Part shown: piece after piece, positions 32,436 through 41,997 of the stretch
Layout of the letters: each line of letters opens with the position of its first letter
Position numbering within the stretch: the first letter of the stretch is position 1
Assembly: GCA_026002815.1 (NCBI GenBank)
Contig: BPGB01000012.1
Coordinates: 1-47,756 of the forward strand
From: Candidatus Woesearchaeota archaeon
GTDB taxonomy: Archaea; Nanobdellota; Nanobdellia; Woesearchaeales; UBA9642
Reading direction: 5' to 3'
DNA length: 47,756 nucleotides
The notes under the pieces: model-generated
What the model was told of the DNA's origin: nothing
Databases searched by the model: none
The model's input: only the letters and a program-made list of their open reading frames with translations
Made by a program: the position numbers and the translations under genes

Positions 32436-32630
32436 TTTAGTTGTGTTTTTATTTTATCTTTATATAAGATTTTTTTATTTGTTTTTTTTAATGATTGTTT
32501 GTTTTTTTATTTATTGTTTTTTATTTATTTTTTTATTGCTTTTTATTAATGCTTATTTTTAAATTATTTTTTTGATTTGGATTTTTTTATTTTTATAATT
32601 TTTGTTATTATCTTATTAATTTTTAATTTT

Positions 32631-34049
32631 TTATCCCTTAATAACTCCTAAAGGCTTCAGTCTTGCTACCATGTTTCCTATTCCTATGCCATGGCTTACT
32701 CTTATAACTTCATCTATATCTTTATACATTTGAGGTGCTTCCTCAGCTATTCCTTTCATAGAACTTCCTTTTATAGCAATATTGAGATTATTTAATTGTT
32801 CTATTATTTGTTGTCCCTTATATGTTCTTAAAGCCTCGCTTCTACTTCCGACTCTTCCTGCGCCATGAGCCGTGCTTGCAAAACTAACATCTTCAGCTTT
32901 TTTTGTTCCTACAAGAACATATGATGCGGTTCCCATGCTTCCAGGTATTATTATTGGTTGGCCATAATTTCTATAAACTTCAGGAATCTCTTCTCTTCCT
33001 GGACCAAAACTCCTTGTAGCACCTTTCCTATGAACGCAAACAGTTCTTCTTTGACCATCAATATTGTGTTTTTCAAATTTCCCAATATTATGACATACAT
33101 CATAAACGACATTGATGTTTTCTTGACTTCCATAAATTTTTTCAAAAACCTGTCTGACCCAATATGTTATTAGTTGTTTGTTTGTAAATGCAAAATTTGC
33201 TGCCGCACCCATTGCTTTTATATATTGTTGTCCTAGATCAGAATTTATCGGAGCGTTTATTAATTCTCTATCTGGAAGATGTTCAAAACCATATTTTTGT
33301 TCCATTAATCTTATGTAATCAGAAGCTACTTGATGTCCTAATCCTCTTGAACCACAATGTATCATTACAACAACTTGTCCCTCTTTGTTTATTCCGAAAG
33401 CATTTGCAATTTTTTCATCATAAATCTTATCTACTTTTTGTATTTCAAGAAAATGATTTCCACTACCTATTGTTCCTAACTGTGGGAGTCCTCTTTCTAT
33501 TGCTTTATCTGATACGAACTCTGGATTTGCATCGATATGACCATTTTCTTCTGTTCTTTCTAAGTCCTCTTTTCTGCCATATCCTCTTTCAACAGCCCAT
33601 TTTTGACCTTTTTCCATTAATTCAAGAAGTTCTTCCTTGCTTATCCTTATCATTCCCTTTCTTCCAGCACCAACAGGGGTTTTTTTGTACATTTCCTCAA
33701 GAAACTCTTTTCTCTTTGGCATTATTTCCTCAACTGTAAAATCCGTTCTTAGTAATCTGACAGAGCAATTAATGTCATATCCTATACCGCCAGGACTGAT
33801 TATTCCCTCATCTATATCGAATGCTGCAACTCCTCCTATTGGGAAACCATATCCTTCATGTGCATCAGGCATTATTATTGCATTTTTTACTATTCCCTTA
33901 AGTTGTGCAACATTCATTATCTGCTGAAATGTTTTATCGCTTTTTACTTTTTCCATAAGAGTTTCAGAACTATATATAATTGCAGGTACATTCATTGCTC
34001 CATGCTTTTCAATCTTCCAGGTAAACTCATTAATTTTTTGTAATTCCAT
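32631..34049 (-). CDS. rtcB: tRNA-splicing ligase RtcB
   Basis: Joins RNA ends bearing 2',3'-cyclic phosphate and 5'-OH, as in tRNA splicing and RNA repair. Metal and guanylylation residues are present: Asp92 and Cys95 (Y-D-I-N-C), His198 (G-S-G-N-H-F-L), His230 (M-I-H-C-G-S-R-G), His319, and the nucleotide-accepting His394 in A-H-G-A-G-R. At 472 aa it is full length. The motif after Cys95 is S-V-R rather than the usual G-V-R. Archease, which activates it, is encoded upstream with a small nuclease-like gene between. Confidence 0.97.
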   Translation of the reverse strand: MELQKINEFTWKIEKHGAMNVPAIIYSSETLMEKVKSDKTFQQIMNVAQLKGIVKNAIIMPDAHEGYGFPIGGVAAFDIDEGIISPGGIGYDINCSVRLLRTDFTVEEIMPKRKEFLEEMYKKTPVGAGRKGMIRISKEELLELMEKGQKWAVERGYGRKEDLERTEENGHIDANPEFVSDKAIERGLPQLGTIGSGNHFLEIQKVDKIYDEKIANAFGINKEGQVVVMIHCGSRGLGHQVASDYIRLMEQKYGFEHLPDRELINAPINSDLGQQYIKAMGAAANFAFTNKQLITYWVRQVFEKIYGSQENINVVYDVCHNIGKFEKHNIDGQRRTVCVHRKGATRSFGPGREEIPEVYRNYGQPIIIPGSMGTASYVLVGTKKAEDVSFASTAHGAGRVGSRSEALRTYKGQQIIEQLNNLNIAIKGSSMKGIAEEAPQMYKDIDEVIRVSHGIGIGNMVARLKPLGVIKG

Positions 34050-34153
34050 ATTATGAGGAAACTTTGATTATTTAAAAATATTTATGCAGATAATAATTAA
34101 ATTATGGTATGTTTTTAGTTTCTAATATTATTATTGAAGTTTAAATACTTTTT

Positions 34154-34462
34154 TTAATCATTTATCTGTTCTAGAACCCCAGAACTGCCGCAATAGAAGT
34201 ACAGTTTGCCTTTGACCTTCATTATTTTTTGAGCTCTTTTCAATTGTTTCTGTGCTTTATGTATCCTATATGAGCATTTAACTTCGTAAAGATCTGTTTT
34301 TTCATCTTTAACGCCTGCTATATCCACTTGTCCTAATGTTCTCTTGCTTTTACCTATCTCGTAATCAAGAATTAGATAATCATACCTGTTTTGAATTTTC
34401 TTACAAAGCTCCTGAACATAACGGTCATGCTTGTTTTGTTTCAACAACAGTTTTTGCTTCAA
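34154..34462 (-). CDS. Small PD-(D/E)XK nuclease-like protein
   Basis: 102 aa with the core of the fold: Asp47 in G-Q-V-D-I-A-G, then Glu60-Val-Lys62 in L-Y-E-V-K-C-S, spaced as in archaeal Holliday-junction-resolvase or YraN-like nucleases, followed by the amphipathic helix K-A-Q-K-Q-L-K-R-A. The start is a TTG at 34462 with GAGGGC upstream; no ATG is available. Its place between archease and rtcB suggests a role in RNA processing or repair, but the family also cuts DNA. Confidence 0.7.
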   Translation of the reverse strand: MKQKLLLKQNKHDRYVQELCKKIQNRYDYLILDYEIGKSKRTLGQVDIAGVKDEKTDLYEVKCSYRIHKAQKQLKRAQKIMKVKGKLYFYCGSSGVLEQIND

Positions 34463-34621
34463 GATGCCCTCTTAAGGTCTTCTTGTTGTTTTTACAATCT
34501 TATTATATTATTTTTCTTTTTAATGTTTTTATATTTTTATTATTTATTCTATTTCTTATTTATAAATTTTCTCAATGTTTTTTTAAGAAGGAAAAAATAT
34601 CGTATGATTTTTGATGATCTC

Positions 34622-35056
34622 TTATAAGTCAACAACCACTTGGCATTCCCATAGTCCATTTTCGTTTATTTTTACATGCATCTCATTATACGTTACTGCT
34701 TTTACTTCTCCATAATTTTCAATATTTATCGATTGTGTGCCTAATAATATTGCTTTTAATGCATATCCCTCTTCAAGCTCTGTTATTTTTATTTTATCAA
34801 CTAATCCTATGAAAGATTCTGCGGAAAGAAGAAATATTGCTTCTTCTAGGAAATTATATAATAGATTCTCAAGATTTGAACCTTCAACATTTATTTCTCT
34901 TTTTTCTTTTTCAAATTCATAATTTTTTATATCATCTATTTTAAACATTATGCTGTTCATTGCTTCAAGTGCATTGCTGAATGATTCTTCTAATGTATAA
35001 CCATAAGACTTAAATTTAGCATCTGCTGTCTTATCAAAAAACTCATATTTATTCAT
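34622..35056 (-). CDS. Archease, RtcB activator
   Basis: 144 aa, the usual archease length. It speeds RtcB turnover and guanylylation. Family signs: D-K-T-A-D near residue 8 (usually H-T-A-D; here Lys replaces His), L-E-E-S-F-S-N-A-L-E-A-M, N-L-L-Y-N-F-L-E-E-A near 65, and K-A-V-T-Y-N-E-M-H-V near 118 with the end V-V-D-L. Conserved acidic metal ligands seem kept at D11 and the C-terminal Asp. It is upstream of the nuclease-like gene and rtcB. Confidence 0.92.
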   Translation of the reverse strand: MNKYEFFDKTADAKFKSYGYTLEESFSNALEAMNSIMFKIDDIKNYEFEKEKREINVEGSNLENLLYNFLEEAIFLLSAESFIGLVDKIKITELEEGYALKAILLGTQSINIENYGEVKAVTYNEMHVKINENGLWECQVVVDL

Positions 35057-35140
35057 GATATTTGAAAATCATTATTACTATATAAAGTTTATTCCTAAAT
35101 TTAAATTAATAACTAAAATTTAATTTAATAATTTATTTTT

Positions 35141-35191
35141 AATTAATTGTTATTTATGTAATTACTTATAATTAATTGTTATTTATGTAAT
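35141..35191. repeat. 22-bp direct repeat, 29-bp period
   Basis: AATTAATTGTTATTTATGTA plus AT occurs at 35141-35162 and 35170-35191, between the archease and DUF2391-like genes. Confidence 0.85.
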
Positions 35192-35226
35192 ACATATTAT
35201 ATTATTTAACAAGTTTAGTTATTTAG

Positions 35227-35742
35227 TTAATATTTTTTTAATAAATCAGAAATACTTGCACCAATGCTTGCAGGAGCAGATATTATTAACACTAATTTAT
35301 AGTATTGTTCGGGTGTGTCTACGAGATAAACTAAGCCAAATATATAAGTTATCATTATGCTGACCAATATTGAAACTAGATAAAATGTAGTGAGTCTTTT
35401 TACGCAAAATTGTCCAAATTTTCTTTTTTGTTTGTTTTCTACGCGTTGATATCCTATAAAATATATTTCTGCAACTAATATTGTTATAGTAAATAAAATT
35501 ACAAATTTAATATGACTGTCAGGTATTGTTTTTGCAGCATTTAAAATATTACTAGAGAATGCGACACTAAATGCTAAGAAGAGAGAGCCCATAAATGCAC
35601 GCAATATGTCTTTTTGATTGAAATGTTCAGGAGTCTTATCAATAAGGTCTCTACGGATTTTTTCAATATCTTTCTTTATAATATCATCTTCAAATTTTAA
35701 TTCTTCTATGTCTCGTTCTATTTTTGTAAGCCTATAACTCAT
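35227..35742 (-). CDS. DUF2391-like integral membrane protein
   Basis: 171 aa with a charged N-terminal coiled coil (1-35) then four hydrophobic helices (about 46-66, 78-96, 117-138 and 146-165). It resembles the DUF2391 family of putative archaeal and bacterial membrane proteins; function unknown. Single gene with AT-rich flanks. Confidence 0.6.
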   Translation of the reverse strand: MSYRLTKIERDIEELKFEDDIIKKDIEKIRRDLIDKTPEHFNQKDILRAFMGSLFLAFSVAFSSNILNAAKTIPDSHIKFVILFTITILVAEIYFIGYQRVENKQKRKFGQFCVKRLTTFYLVSILVSIMITYIFGLVYLVDTPEQYYKLVLIISAPASIGASISDLLKKY

Positions 35743-35835
35743 TTTTTTTATCTTTATTAGCTTTTTTAATATGTTATATTTAATATTTTAATTAACAATA
35801 TTATTTGTAATAATATTATTTTTGTTCTTTTAAAT

Positions 35836-37554
35836 CTAATTGATGTATGCGTTTGCAACATATTGTTGCGCCATTCTTATAGTGTTAAAGAAACTTCCAT
35901 TAATGGCTATGCAGTGCCTCATTATATCAGTCCATCTTTCTTTATTTCCATAAAATAACGGAACTATTTGCTCAAGTTTGTCATATAAGTCTTTAGCTTC
36001 ATCATTCATGTCCGGATCGATTTTGAAGTTCGGATCCTGAGGATGAGGGCCTATACTCCATCCTGTCACATTATCAATACATCCCTCTAACCACCATCCA
36101 TCAAGTGTTGATATTTGTGGTACTCCATTTAATGCGGCCTTCATTCCTGATGTTCCTGATGCTTCAAATGGTCTTTGGGGAGTGTTAAGCCATACATCAC
36201 AACCAGATACTAGTATCTTAGCCAATCTCATATCGTAATCATCTAGAAATACAATTTTTAATCGCGTGTTTTGCTTATTAATATCTGTTGCTATATCAAT
36301 TATTTTTTTTATTAAATATTTTCCTTGTACATCATTGGGATGTGCTTTTCCTGCAAAAACGATTTGTATGTCTCCTACTTTTTCGGTTATGCTTTTTAAC
36401 CTGTTAATATCATATAGCAATAAGTCTGGCCTTTTATATTCAGTAAATCTTCTCGCATAGCCTATAGTAAATCTTGCTATGTGATATCCTGCGTTTGTTC
36501 TACTATTTACTTCATCAATTAATGCTTGTTTAGATTGGAAATGTGCTTCAAGAATCTTATCTTTAGGTATGGATAAAGCATATCTTAATGCGAATGGATC
36601 AAATATCCATCCAGGTATAAAAGAATCATATAGTTCACTGAAAGGTTTGCTTATCCATGTAAGATGATGAATTCCATTAGTTATTGAGTCTATGCTATAC
36701 TGTGGAAACATTTCTCTTGTTACTTCTGTATGTCTTTTTGCTACTCCATTAATATATTTGCTTAGGTTTAATCCTAGTAAGGTCATGCTTAATTCTCCAT
36801 TATTTAATGACTTTGTAAGTATGAATTCAGGTATGTAATTCCCTAATAGTTTCCTTACCAACGGTATATCAAAATGATCATGCCCTGCAGCAACAGGTGT
36901 ATGTGTTGTGAATACACATCGTTCTCTTACATATTCTACGTCATAAGAGTGTTCTTCATCATAACTATCTTTATATGTTTTTTTCAGTAATTCTACGGTT
37001 AATAGAGATGCGTGCCCTTCATTCATATGATATTTTTTTATATGATTATATCCAAGACTTTCAAGCATTCTTACTCCGCCTATTCCTAGTATACATTCCT
37101 GAGCAAGCCTATACTCTCTATCTCCTCCATATAGAAAAGAGGTTAATTTCTTGTCATATTCAGAGTTTCCTTCAACATTTGTATCAAGGAAAAACACCGG
37201 TACATTATATCCACTGATTCCTCTTATTAAGTGTTTCCATACTCTTATTTTAACATCTCTTCCATCTATTCGTACTATTATTTGATTTGGTAATAGGACT
37301 AATCTTTCTGCTATATTCCACTCTTGTGGTTGTTCTAATTGTTGTCCATCTTTTATGATTTGTTTTAAGTATCCTTTTTCATTGAGTAATGTTATTCCTA
37401 CTACAGGCACTTTTAAATCAGCAAAGGCTTTCAACAAGTCTCCAGCTAATATTCCAAGTCCGCCTGCATAAGTGGGTATGCTATGGCTTATGCCTATTTC
37501 CATAGAGAAATACGCGATATATTCTTTATCCATATGCTTAGGAACGTCACCCAT
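35836..37554 (-). CDS. glgP: Alpha-glucan (glycogen) phosphorylase
   Basis: Releases glucose-1-phosphate from storage polysaccharide. The pyridoxal phosphate site is E-A-S-G-T-S-G-M-K-A-A-L-N-G near residue 455; the N-terminal A-Y-F-S-M-E-I-G-I and Y-A-G-G-L-G-I-L-A-G-D match the short archaeal/bacterial branch of about 550-600 aa. The ATG at 37554 is preferred to the upstream TTG at 37566; TTTTTTAAATAA about 25 bases upstream fits a leaderless transcript. No other glycogen genes are adjacent. Confidence 0.94.
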   Translation of the reverse strand: MGDVPKHMDKEYIAYFSMEIGISHSIPTYAGGLGILAGDLLKAFADLKVPVVGITLLNEKGYLKQIIKDGQQLEQPQEWNIAERLVLLPNQIIVRIDGRDVKIRVWKHLIRGISGYNVPVFFLDTNVEGNSEYDKKLTSFLYGGDREYRLAQECILGIGGVRMLESLGYNHIKKYHMNEGHASLLTVELLKKTYKDSYDEEHSYDVEYVRERCVFTTHTPVAAGHDHFDIPLVRKLLGNYIPEFILTKSLNNGELSMTLLGLNLSKYINGVAKRHTEVTREMFPQYSIDSITNGIHHLTWISKPFSELYDSFIPGWIFDPFALRYALSIPKDKILEAHFQSKQALIDEVNSRTNAGYHIARFTIGYARRFTEYKRPDLLLYDINRLKSITEKVGDIQIVFAGKAHPNDVQGKYLIKKIIDIATDINKQNTRLKIVFLDDYDMRLAKILVSGCDVWLNTPQRPFEASGTSGMKAALNGVPQISTLDGWWLEGCIDNVTGWSIGPHPQDPNFKIDPDMNDEAKDLYDKLEQIVPLFYGNKERWTDIMRHCIAINGSFFNTIRMAQQYVANAYIN

Positions 37555-37566
37555 AATATTAAACAA

Positions 37567-37958
37567 CAGTTATTATTTAAAAAATTGTTACTTAATTTAG
37601 AAGTGGTGAAAAATAATTTGTTTCAATATGTGTTTCAATATTTGTTTAAATGTTTGTTTATTATTAAGGATTTTATTTAAGTAATAAAAGATTTTTAAAG
37701 TATTTTTTATATTTTTAAAGCATTCTTTGTAACGAATATTCATTATTAATATTATTAATTTAATTATTAATTTAATTATTAATGTAATTATTGATGTAAT
37801 TATTAATGTACTTATTAATTTAATTATTAATTTAACTATAGTGTAATTATTAATAGTATTATTTTAATAAAAATAAAAAACTAATAGAAATAAAAAAAAG
37901 CGGTAATAAATTTGATATTAAAAGTGGTATTAAATATTATATTAAAAGTGATAGTAAA
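37567..37958. other. AT-rich spacer between glgP and tRNA-Val
   Basis: No gene. It contains the 12-bp minisatellite and repeated TGTTTCAATAT/TTTGTTTAAATG words. The tRNA gene on the minus strand follows. Confidence 0.5.
37754..37837. repeat. 12-bp minisatellite, seven units
   Basis: Seven consecutive 12-bp units of consensus ATTAATTTAATT, with A/G/T/C variants in the middle copies (for example ATTAATGTAATT at 37778-37789). No reading frame is associated with it. Confidence 0.9.
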
Positions 37959-38030
37959 TGGGCCTGGAGGGAATTGAACCCTCTACCTTCGCTGAGTGAG
38001 AGCGACATCATACCGTTAGACCACAAGCCC
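37959..38030 (-). tRNA. tRNA-Val(CAC)
   Basis: A full cloverleaf reads on the minus strand. The acceptor stem GGGCTTG/CAGGCCC has one G-U pair; the D arm contains GGTC and A-A-C-G-G-T-A; the anticodon stem TCGCT/AGCGA is perfect with loop CTCACTC, giving anticodon CAC; the T arm GAGGG-TTCAATT-CCCTC is perfect. It resembles archaeal tRNA-Val. The CCA end is not encoded (the next base, A, is the discriminator). Base 37 is T, where a purine is expected, and position 48 is A. Confidence 0.9.
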
Positions 38031-38070
38031 AAAATTTATTAAAAATTAACCATCTGTCATTATAGATGAA

Positions 38071-38104
38071 TATATTATATAGATTAATATATTATATAGA
38101 TTAA
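38071..38104. repeat. Perfect 17-bp tandem duplication
   Basis: TATATTATATAGATTAA is repeated at 38071-38087 and 38088-38104 upstream of the tRNA gene. Confidence 0.9.
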
Positions 38105-38242
38105 TGCCAGTATACTTAAATATTATGATAAATATTAACTTGTATGATTAAATATTGTATTAAATATTAACTCGTATAATCAAATAGCATATTAAATTAA
38201 AAAGTATATATTATATAAAAAATTAAATCTATTATAAAAAAG

Positions 38243-39467
38243 TTACTTCAACTCCATTTGGTCATATGTAGGGTATTGTTCTACTATTGCAGGTATTAAT
38301 TTTTTTAATTTTAAATCTTTTACTAGCATGTTAACTATTCCTATATTTGTTATTATTCTTAACTTATGCGGGTCGACTTCTATTAATGATTTAGGTATTG
38401 AATAATCTTTTATCATTTGTTCTCTTATAGAAATTAATCTTTTTAATATAAGATCTTTATTTTTAACGGACTCCAAATTTTTCTTATAATTAAATCCTGG
38501 CTTTTCCAAATATATTGCTCCACGCAATAATGTCCCGTCATATGTTATTATATCAAATTTTTTAGAAGTATTTACTGCTCTTTTCTTTAATCGTTCACCT
38601 AATTGTACTTTATCTTTCAGTTTGCATGTACAATAATGAACTTTTATATTAGGATTGGTTTTCGAAATATATTTTAATAGTTTCATAGCTGTTTCTTGTG
38701 AGCCAGCAGCGCCATAATATCTGTTGTTTCTAGTCTTAACATTTCTTATTTTGAAAGATTCAGAATCAGATATTTCTAATTCATTCAGATTAATAAAATC
38801 AACATATTTACTAAAATAATCAACTACTTTGCGGGTAATTTTAAAAGAATTTGGCAATACAGGTATTTCTATTCCTATATCGAATTTGTATTTTCTTTGA
38901 TTATTTTTATCAAAAAAACAATTTTACTTTTTCCCATAGTTTTTTATTCATTAAATCAGGATGGAACCTTAGTTCATCAAGTCCAGAATTATTTAATTTT
39001 TTTAAATTCTCGTCGTTAAGTAATTCCATGCTTGTGTAAAGGTGTATATGAAATTTTTTTCCAAATTTTTTCTTTAACAATCTGATATAGTAACAAGTTC
39101 TATCAATCTTTGAAAGAGGATCTCCGCCAGTAAATCCTGCACCTTTTGATTTGCATGCAATAGCTTCTTCTATAATTGCTATTGTGTCATTATCGTTTGT
39201 TAATTGTCTTTCATTAGCAAATATCACATCATTGTCTTTTTTTTGTTCAGATAATGGACAATAAGGGCACTTTCTTGGGCAAATGCCTGTTACGAACATA
39301 ACTAGTTTATCTCCTGAAACACATTTTTTGCATCCTTCAGGTAAGTCGTTTATTTTCCAAGAATAATATTTAGTATTTTCTATAATTTTCTTTGTATTTT
39401 TTATAGTTTTTTTTGTGAGTTTGTTATTATTATTTTTTCTTAATACATATTTTTTCATTTTATACAT
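38243..39467 (-). pseudogene. Radical SAM protein (COG2108-like), one frameshift
   Basis: Two adjacent frames form one protein of about 407 aa. The N-terminal part (38910-39467) has the Fe-S motif C63-x3-C67-x2-C70 (C-P-R-K-C-P-Y-C) and a G-G-D-P-L-S segment that binds S-adenosylmethionine. The C-terminal part runs from 38243 to about 38910. A run of seven T on the coding strand (38912-38918) breaks the frame: removing one T joins L-W-E-K-V-K-L-F-F to D-K-N-N-Q-R-K-Y-K-F-D-I-G without loss. The stop is TTT TTT TGA. Either a base-calling error, a real mutation, or recoding. Substrate unknown. Confidence 0.8.
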
Positions 39468-39531
39468 AAGATTTCTTATATTTTATAAATAACATTTCTT
39501 ATATTACTATTGTTTATTTTAATAAAATATT

Positions 39532-40323
39532 TTAATAAAATAATTTCTGATAATTATTAAAAATAATATTTGTAACTTCCTTTTCATCCATATCTTTTAT
39601 TTGTGCAATCTTTTTTATTGAAATTATAACATTTGAAGGATCGTTTACATTTTTTGGTTCTGGACTTAAGTAAGGACTGTCTGTTTCTGTCAATAGTTGT
39701 GATAACGGAACATCTCTTGCAATATATTGGAAGTGCTCGGTTTTAACGATAGTTGCAGGTATGCTTAAAAACCATCCATTTTTTCTTACTCTCTCTACAA
39801 GATGTTTTCTTCCTGAAAAGCAATGCATTATTACTTTCCTGTTTTTCATTTCCTCTTGTTCTAGCAGTTCTATTATTTCTAATTCTGCTTTTCTAGAATG
39901 AATTATTATTGGAACATCGTTCTTTTTTGCTATATTAATAAATTTTTTTAGGCAATCTTTCATTATTTTCTTGTTTTCTTCTGTTGGTTCTATTTCTTTA
40001 TAATCTAGTCCTACTTCTCCTATAGCTATAGCTTTTTTTTCTTTCAAATTTTTATCTATAAAAGATAGTTCTTCATCGAATTCTTTTTGTTTTCCATTAA
40101 CAATCATTTCATAGCAATGAACTGGATAAATTCCTAATGCTGCTTTAATTATCTTATATTTAGAAGAAAGTTGAAGTGCTTTTCTATTGCTTTCTATATC
40201 AACACCTTGTGTTATTACTGCGACAATATTTTTTTCTTCACATTTTTTTACTATACATTCTATATCTATTTTTTTATTCATGTATTCTTCTATATCCATA
40301 TGTGCATGAACATCTATAAACAT
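39532..40323 (-). CDS. tatD: TatD-family metal-dependent hydrolase
   Basis: 263 aa TIM-barrel hydrolase. Metal ligands: His6 and His8 (D-V-H-A-H), Glu in G-E-V-G-L-D-Y near 108, His in I-I-H-S-R near 142, His in M-H-C-F-S-G near 165, and Asp in T-E-T-D-S-P-Y near 215. Members are DNases or related phosphoesterases. It lies in a minus-strand run between the Arv module and the radical SAM gene. Confidence 0.92.
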   Translation of the reverse strand: MFIDVHAHMDIEEYMNKKIDIECIVKKCEEKNIVAVITQGVDIESNRKALQLSSKYKIIKAALGIYPVHCYEMIVNGKQKEFDEELSFIDKNLKEKKAIAIGEVGLDYKEIEPTEENKKIMKDCLKKFINIAKKNDVPIIIHSRKAELEIIELLEQEEMKNRKVIMHCFSGRKHLVERVRKNGWFLSIPATIVKTEHFQYIARDVPLSQLLTETDSPYLSPEPKNVNDPSNVIISIKKIAQIKDMDEKEVTNIIFNNYQKLFY

Positions 40324-40452
40324 AGAGAAAAGATAAAAATTATTATTTAAAAAGTTATACTTTTATTATTTCATTTTTATTCGTTGCGGTATATTTTAAT
40401 TATATTATTTTATTTATTATTTATATTATGTTATTTATTGTTTATATTAGTA

Positions 40453-40842
40453 TCAGTTTGTTTTTTTTCTCATAAAATTATTTAGGTCTATACTATATTT
40501 ACCCTCTCCATACTTATATATTGGTGCGTTATTATTCAGAAGCGATTGAATATCTATAACGTATTTTCCCTCTTTTATTATACTTATTGTTTCAGTATCC
40601 ATAAGTATTATCTCATTGTTATCTTCGTCATCAATTTCGAAGTATTCATAATCAGAGTCTTTTTCGTGATCAAATTCTATATCAGATTCTATAATATTTT
40701 TTTTGTTTAAATTTTTAGGTTTGCTAATTTTTTTATTTTCGTTAAAAAAGAAGAACCTATTATTTCCACAAGAGCAACCATTAATTATTTCTATATCTTT
40801 GTCGTCATAAATTTTTTTACATTTAGTGCATTTATGTTTCAT
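40453..40842 (-). CDS. arvC: ArvC/OapC-type zinc-ribbon protein
   Basis: 129 aa. The N-terminal zinc ribbon is C-T-K-C-K (Cys4, Cys7) and C-S-C (near 28-30). An acidic linker (about 45-80) leads to a conserved C-terminal part (S-I-I-K-E-G-K-Y-V-I-D-I-Q-S-L-L), which matches the DUF2072 family. It is the third gene of the ArvA-B-C (OapA-B-C) module, in which a small GTPase drives extracellular vesicle formation in haloarchaea; that role in this organism is inference. Confidence 0.85.
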   Translation of the reverse strand: MKHKCTKCKKIYDDKDIEIINGCSCGNNRFFFFNENKKISKPKNLNKKNIIESDIEFDHEKDSDYEYFEIDDEDNNEIILMDTETISIIKEGKYVIDIQSLLNNNAPIYKYGEGKYSIDLNNFMRKKTN

Positions 40843-40926
40843 TTTGTATTTCAGTATTTTTTATTTTATTTTTTTCATTTTTTTATTTTTTATTTCTATA
40901 ATTTATCGTTATCATTTTTTATATTC

Positions 40927-41301
40927 TTATTTTATATTTTTCTTATTTAAGTGTAATTCGACATATTCTTGTTCTTGTCTCATCTCAGAGATTATTGACG
41001 CTGGACCTATTATTGTTATCCCCTTAGGTTCGTTGTTAAAAATATTGAATATTTTGTTAAATGCTTTTTTCTCAGGTATTTTATTTTGGATTGATGCTAT
41101 TTCTATTCCATTAAATATTTCAAAGTTATTATGTAGTTCTGTCATTGTTCTTCTTATTAATTCAGCTTCGTCTTTGCTTTTTAATCTTCCTTCAGTAATT
41201 ATTATATCATTGTTTCTTATATGATGTAATAAGAGATTAATTTTTGCTTGAGTGTTAAGATTATTTAAATTTGCTTGAGATATATATCTTATTTTCAACA
41301 T
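40927..41301 (-). CDS. arvB: ArvB/OapB-type protein (DUF2073)
   Basis: 124 aa. I-I-T-E-G-R-L-K-S-K-D-E-A-E-L-I-R-R-T-M near residue 34 and K-G-I-T-I-I-G-P-A near 92 match DUF2073. No enzyme motif. The start ATG follows GGTGTTTTAA. It sits between ArvA and ArvC on the minus strand, the usual order. Confidence 0.85.
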   Translation of the reverse strand: MLKIRYISQANLNNLNTQAKINLLLHHIRNNDIIITEGRLKSKDEAELIRRTMTELHNNFEIFNGIEIASIQNKIPEKKAFNKIFNIFNNEPKGITIIGPASIISEMRQEQEYVELHLNKKNIK

Positions 41302-41355
41302 TTAAAACACCATTTCTCAATTTATATTTTTATTATTCTATTTTATCTTTGTATC

Positions 41356-41997
41356 TTATATTCCTCTTGAAGTTTTTAATAATAATTCATAGAATTCGTC
41401 CATATTACGTGAGAATTTTGCACTAATACCTATTACTTTATATTTATTGAATGCTTCTTGTATTTTTTCAAGTTTGCTTGATTTTAAATCAACCTTGTTT
41501 GCTACGATTAAGGTTTTTATCTTTCTTGCTTCAAGATTACCTATTATTGTTAAGTTTACTTGATCGTATGGGTTTTTTGTAGAATCAAGAACAACAACAA
41601 CGATATCCATGTTGTCAAGCCATTTTATGCTTTCTATTACTCCTTTTGTAGCCTCCTTTGCTCTTTGTTTGCTCTCCTTTTCGCTCATTCCTAATTTCAT
41701 AAATTTTTCGTAATCAATTCTTGTTGCTATTCCTGGAGTATCTATTAAATCAAATTTCAAAGTTTTATTATTTATTTTTAATGTTAATTCTTCTTTTAAT
41801 CCTATTTTTCTTGTTTCATGAGCGATATTAGAAACTGTTCCAAGTTTATATTCTATAGATAATAAATCGCTGCAAATTCTGTTTGCGAGTGTTGTCTTTC
41901 CGCTATTAGGGGGCCCGTAGAGTCCTATTTTTAATTTCTTTTTCTTATAGAATGTCAATTTCAAATTCTTGAATATGTCCTTTATCTTTTTTATCAT
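41356..41997 (-). CDS. arvA: Era-like small GTPase ArvA/OapA
   Basis: 213 aa with complete GTPase motifs: G1 G28-P-P-N-S-G-K-T35, G3 D86-T-P-G89, and G4 N167-K-V-D170. Lacks the KH domain of bacterial Era. It is the first gene of the ArvABC module, which in Haloferax drives vesicle budding. The basic N-terminal stretch (1-24) may contact membranes. GAGTGAT precedes the ATG. Confidence 0.9.
   Translation of the reverse strand: MIKKIKDIFKNLKLTFYKKKKLKIGLYGPPNSGKTTLANRICSDLLSIEYKLGTVSNIAHETRKIGLKEELTLKINNKTLKFDLIDTPGIATRIDYEKFMKLGMSEKESKQRAKEATKGVIESIKWLDNMDIVVVVLDSTKNPYDQVNLTIIGNLEARKIKTLIVANKVDLKSSKLEKIQEAFNKYKVIGISAKFSRNMDEFYELLLKTSRGI

Noticed and set aside
33188-33739. 183-aa plus-strand frame
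   Set aside because: It lies antisense to rtcB, whose motifs are intact; the translation is Leu/Phe/His-rich with no recognisable domain.
40826-41224. 132-aa plus-strand frame
   Set aside because: Antisense to arvB and the arvC start; composition is Phe/Ile/Leu-rich as expected of a shadow.
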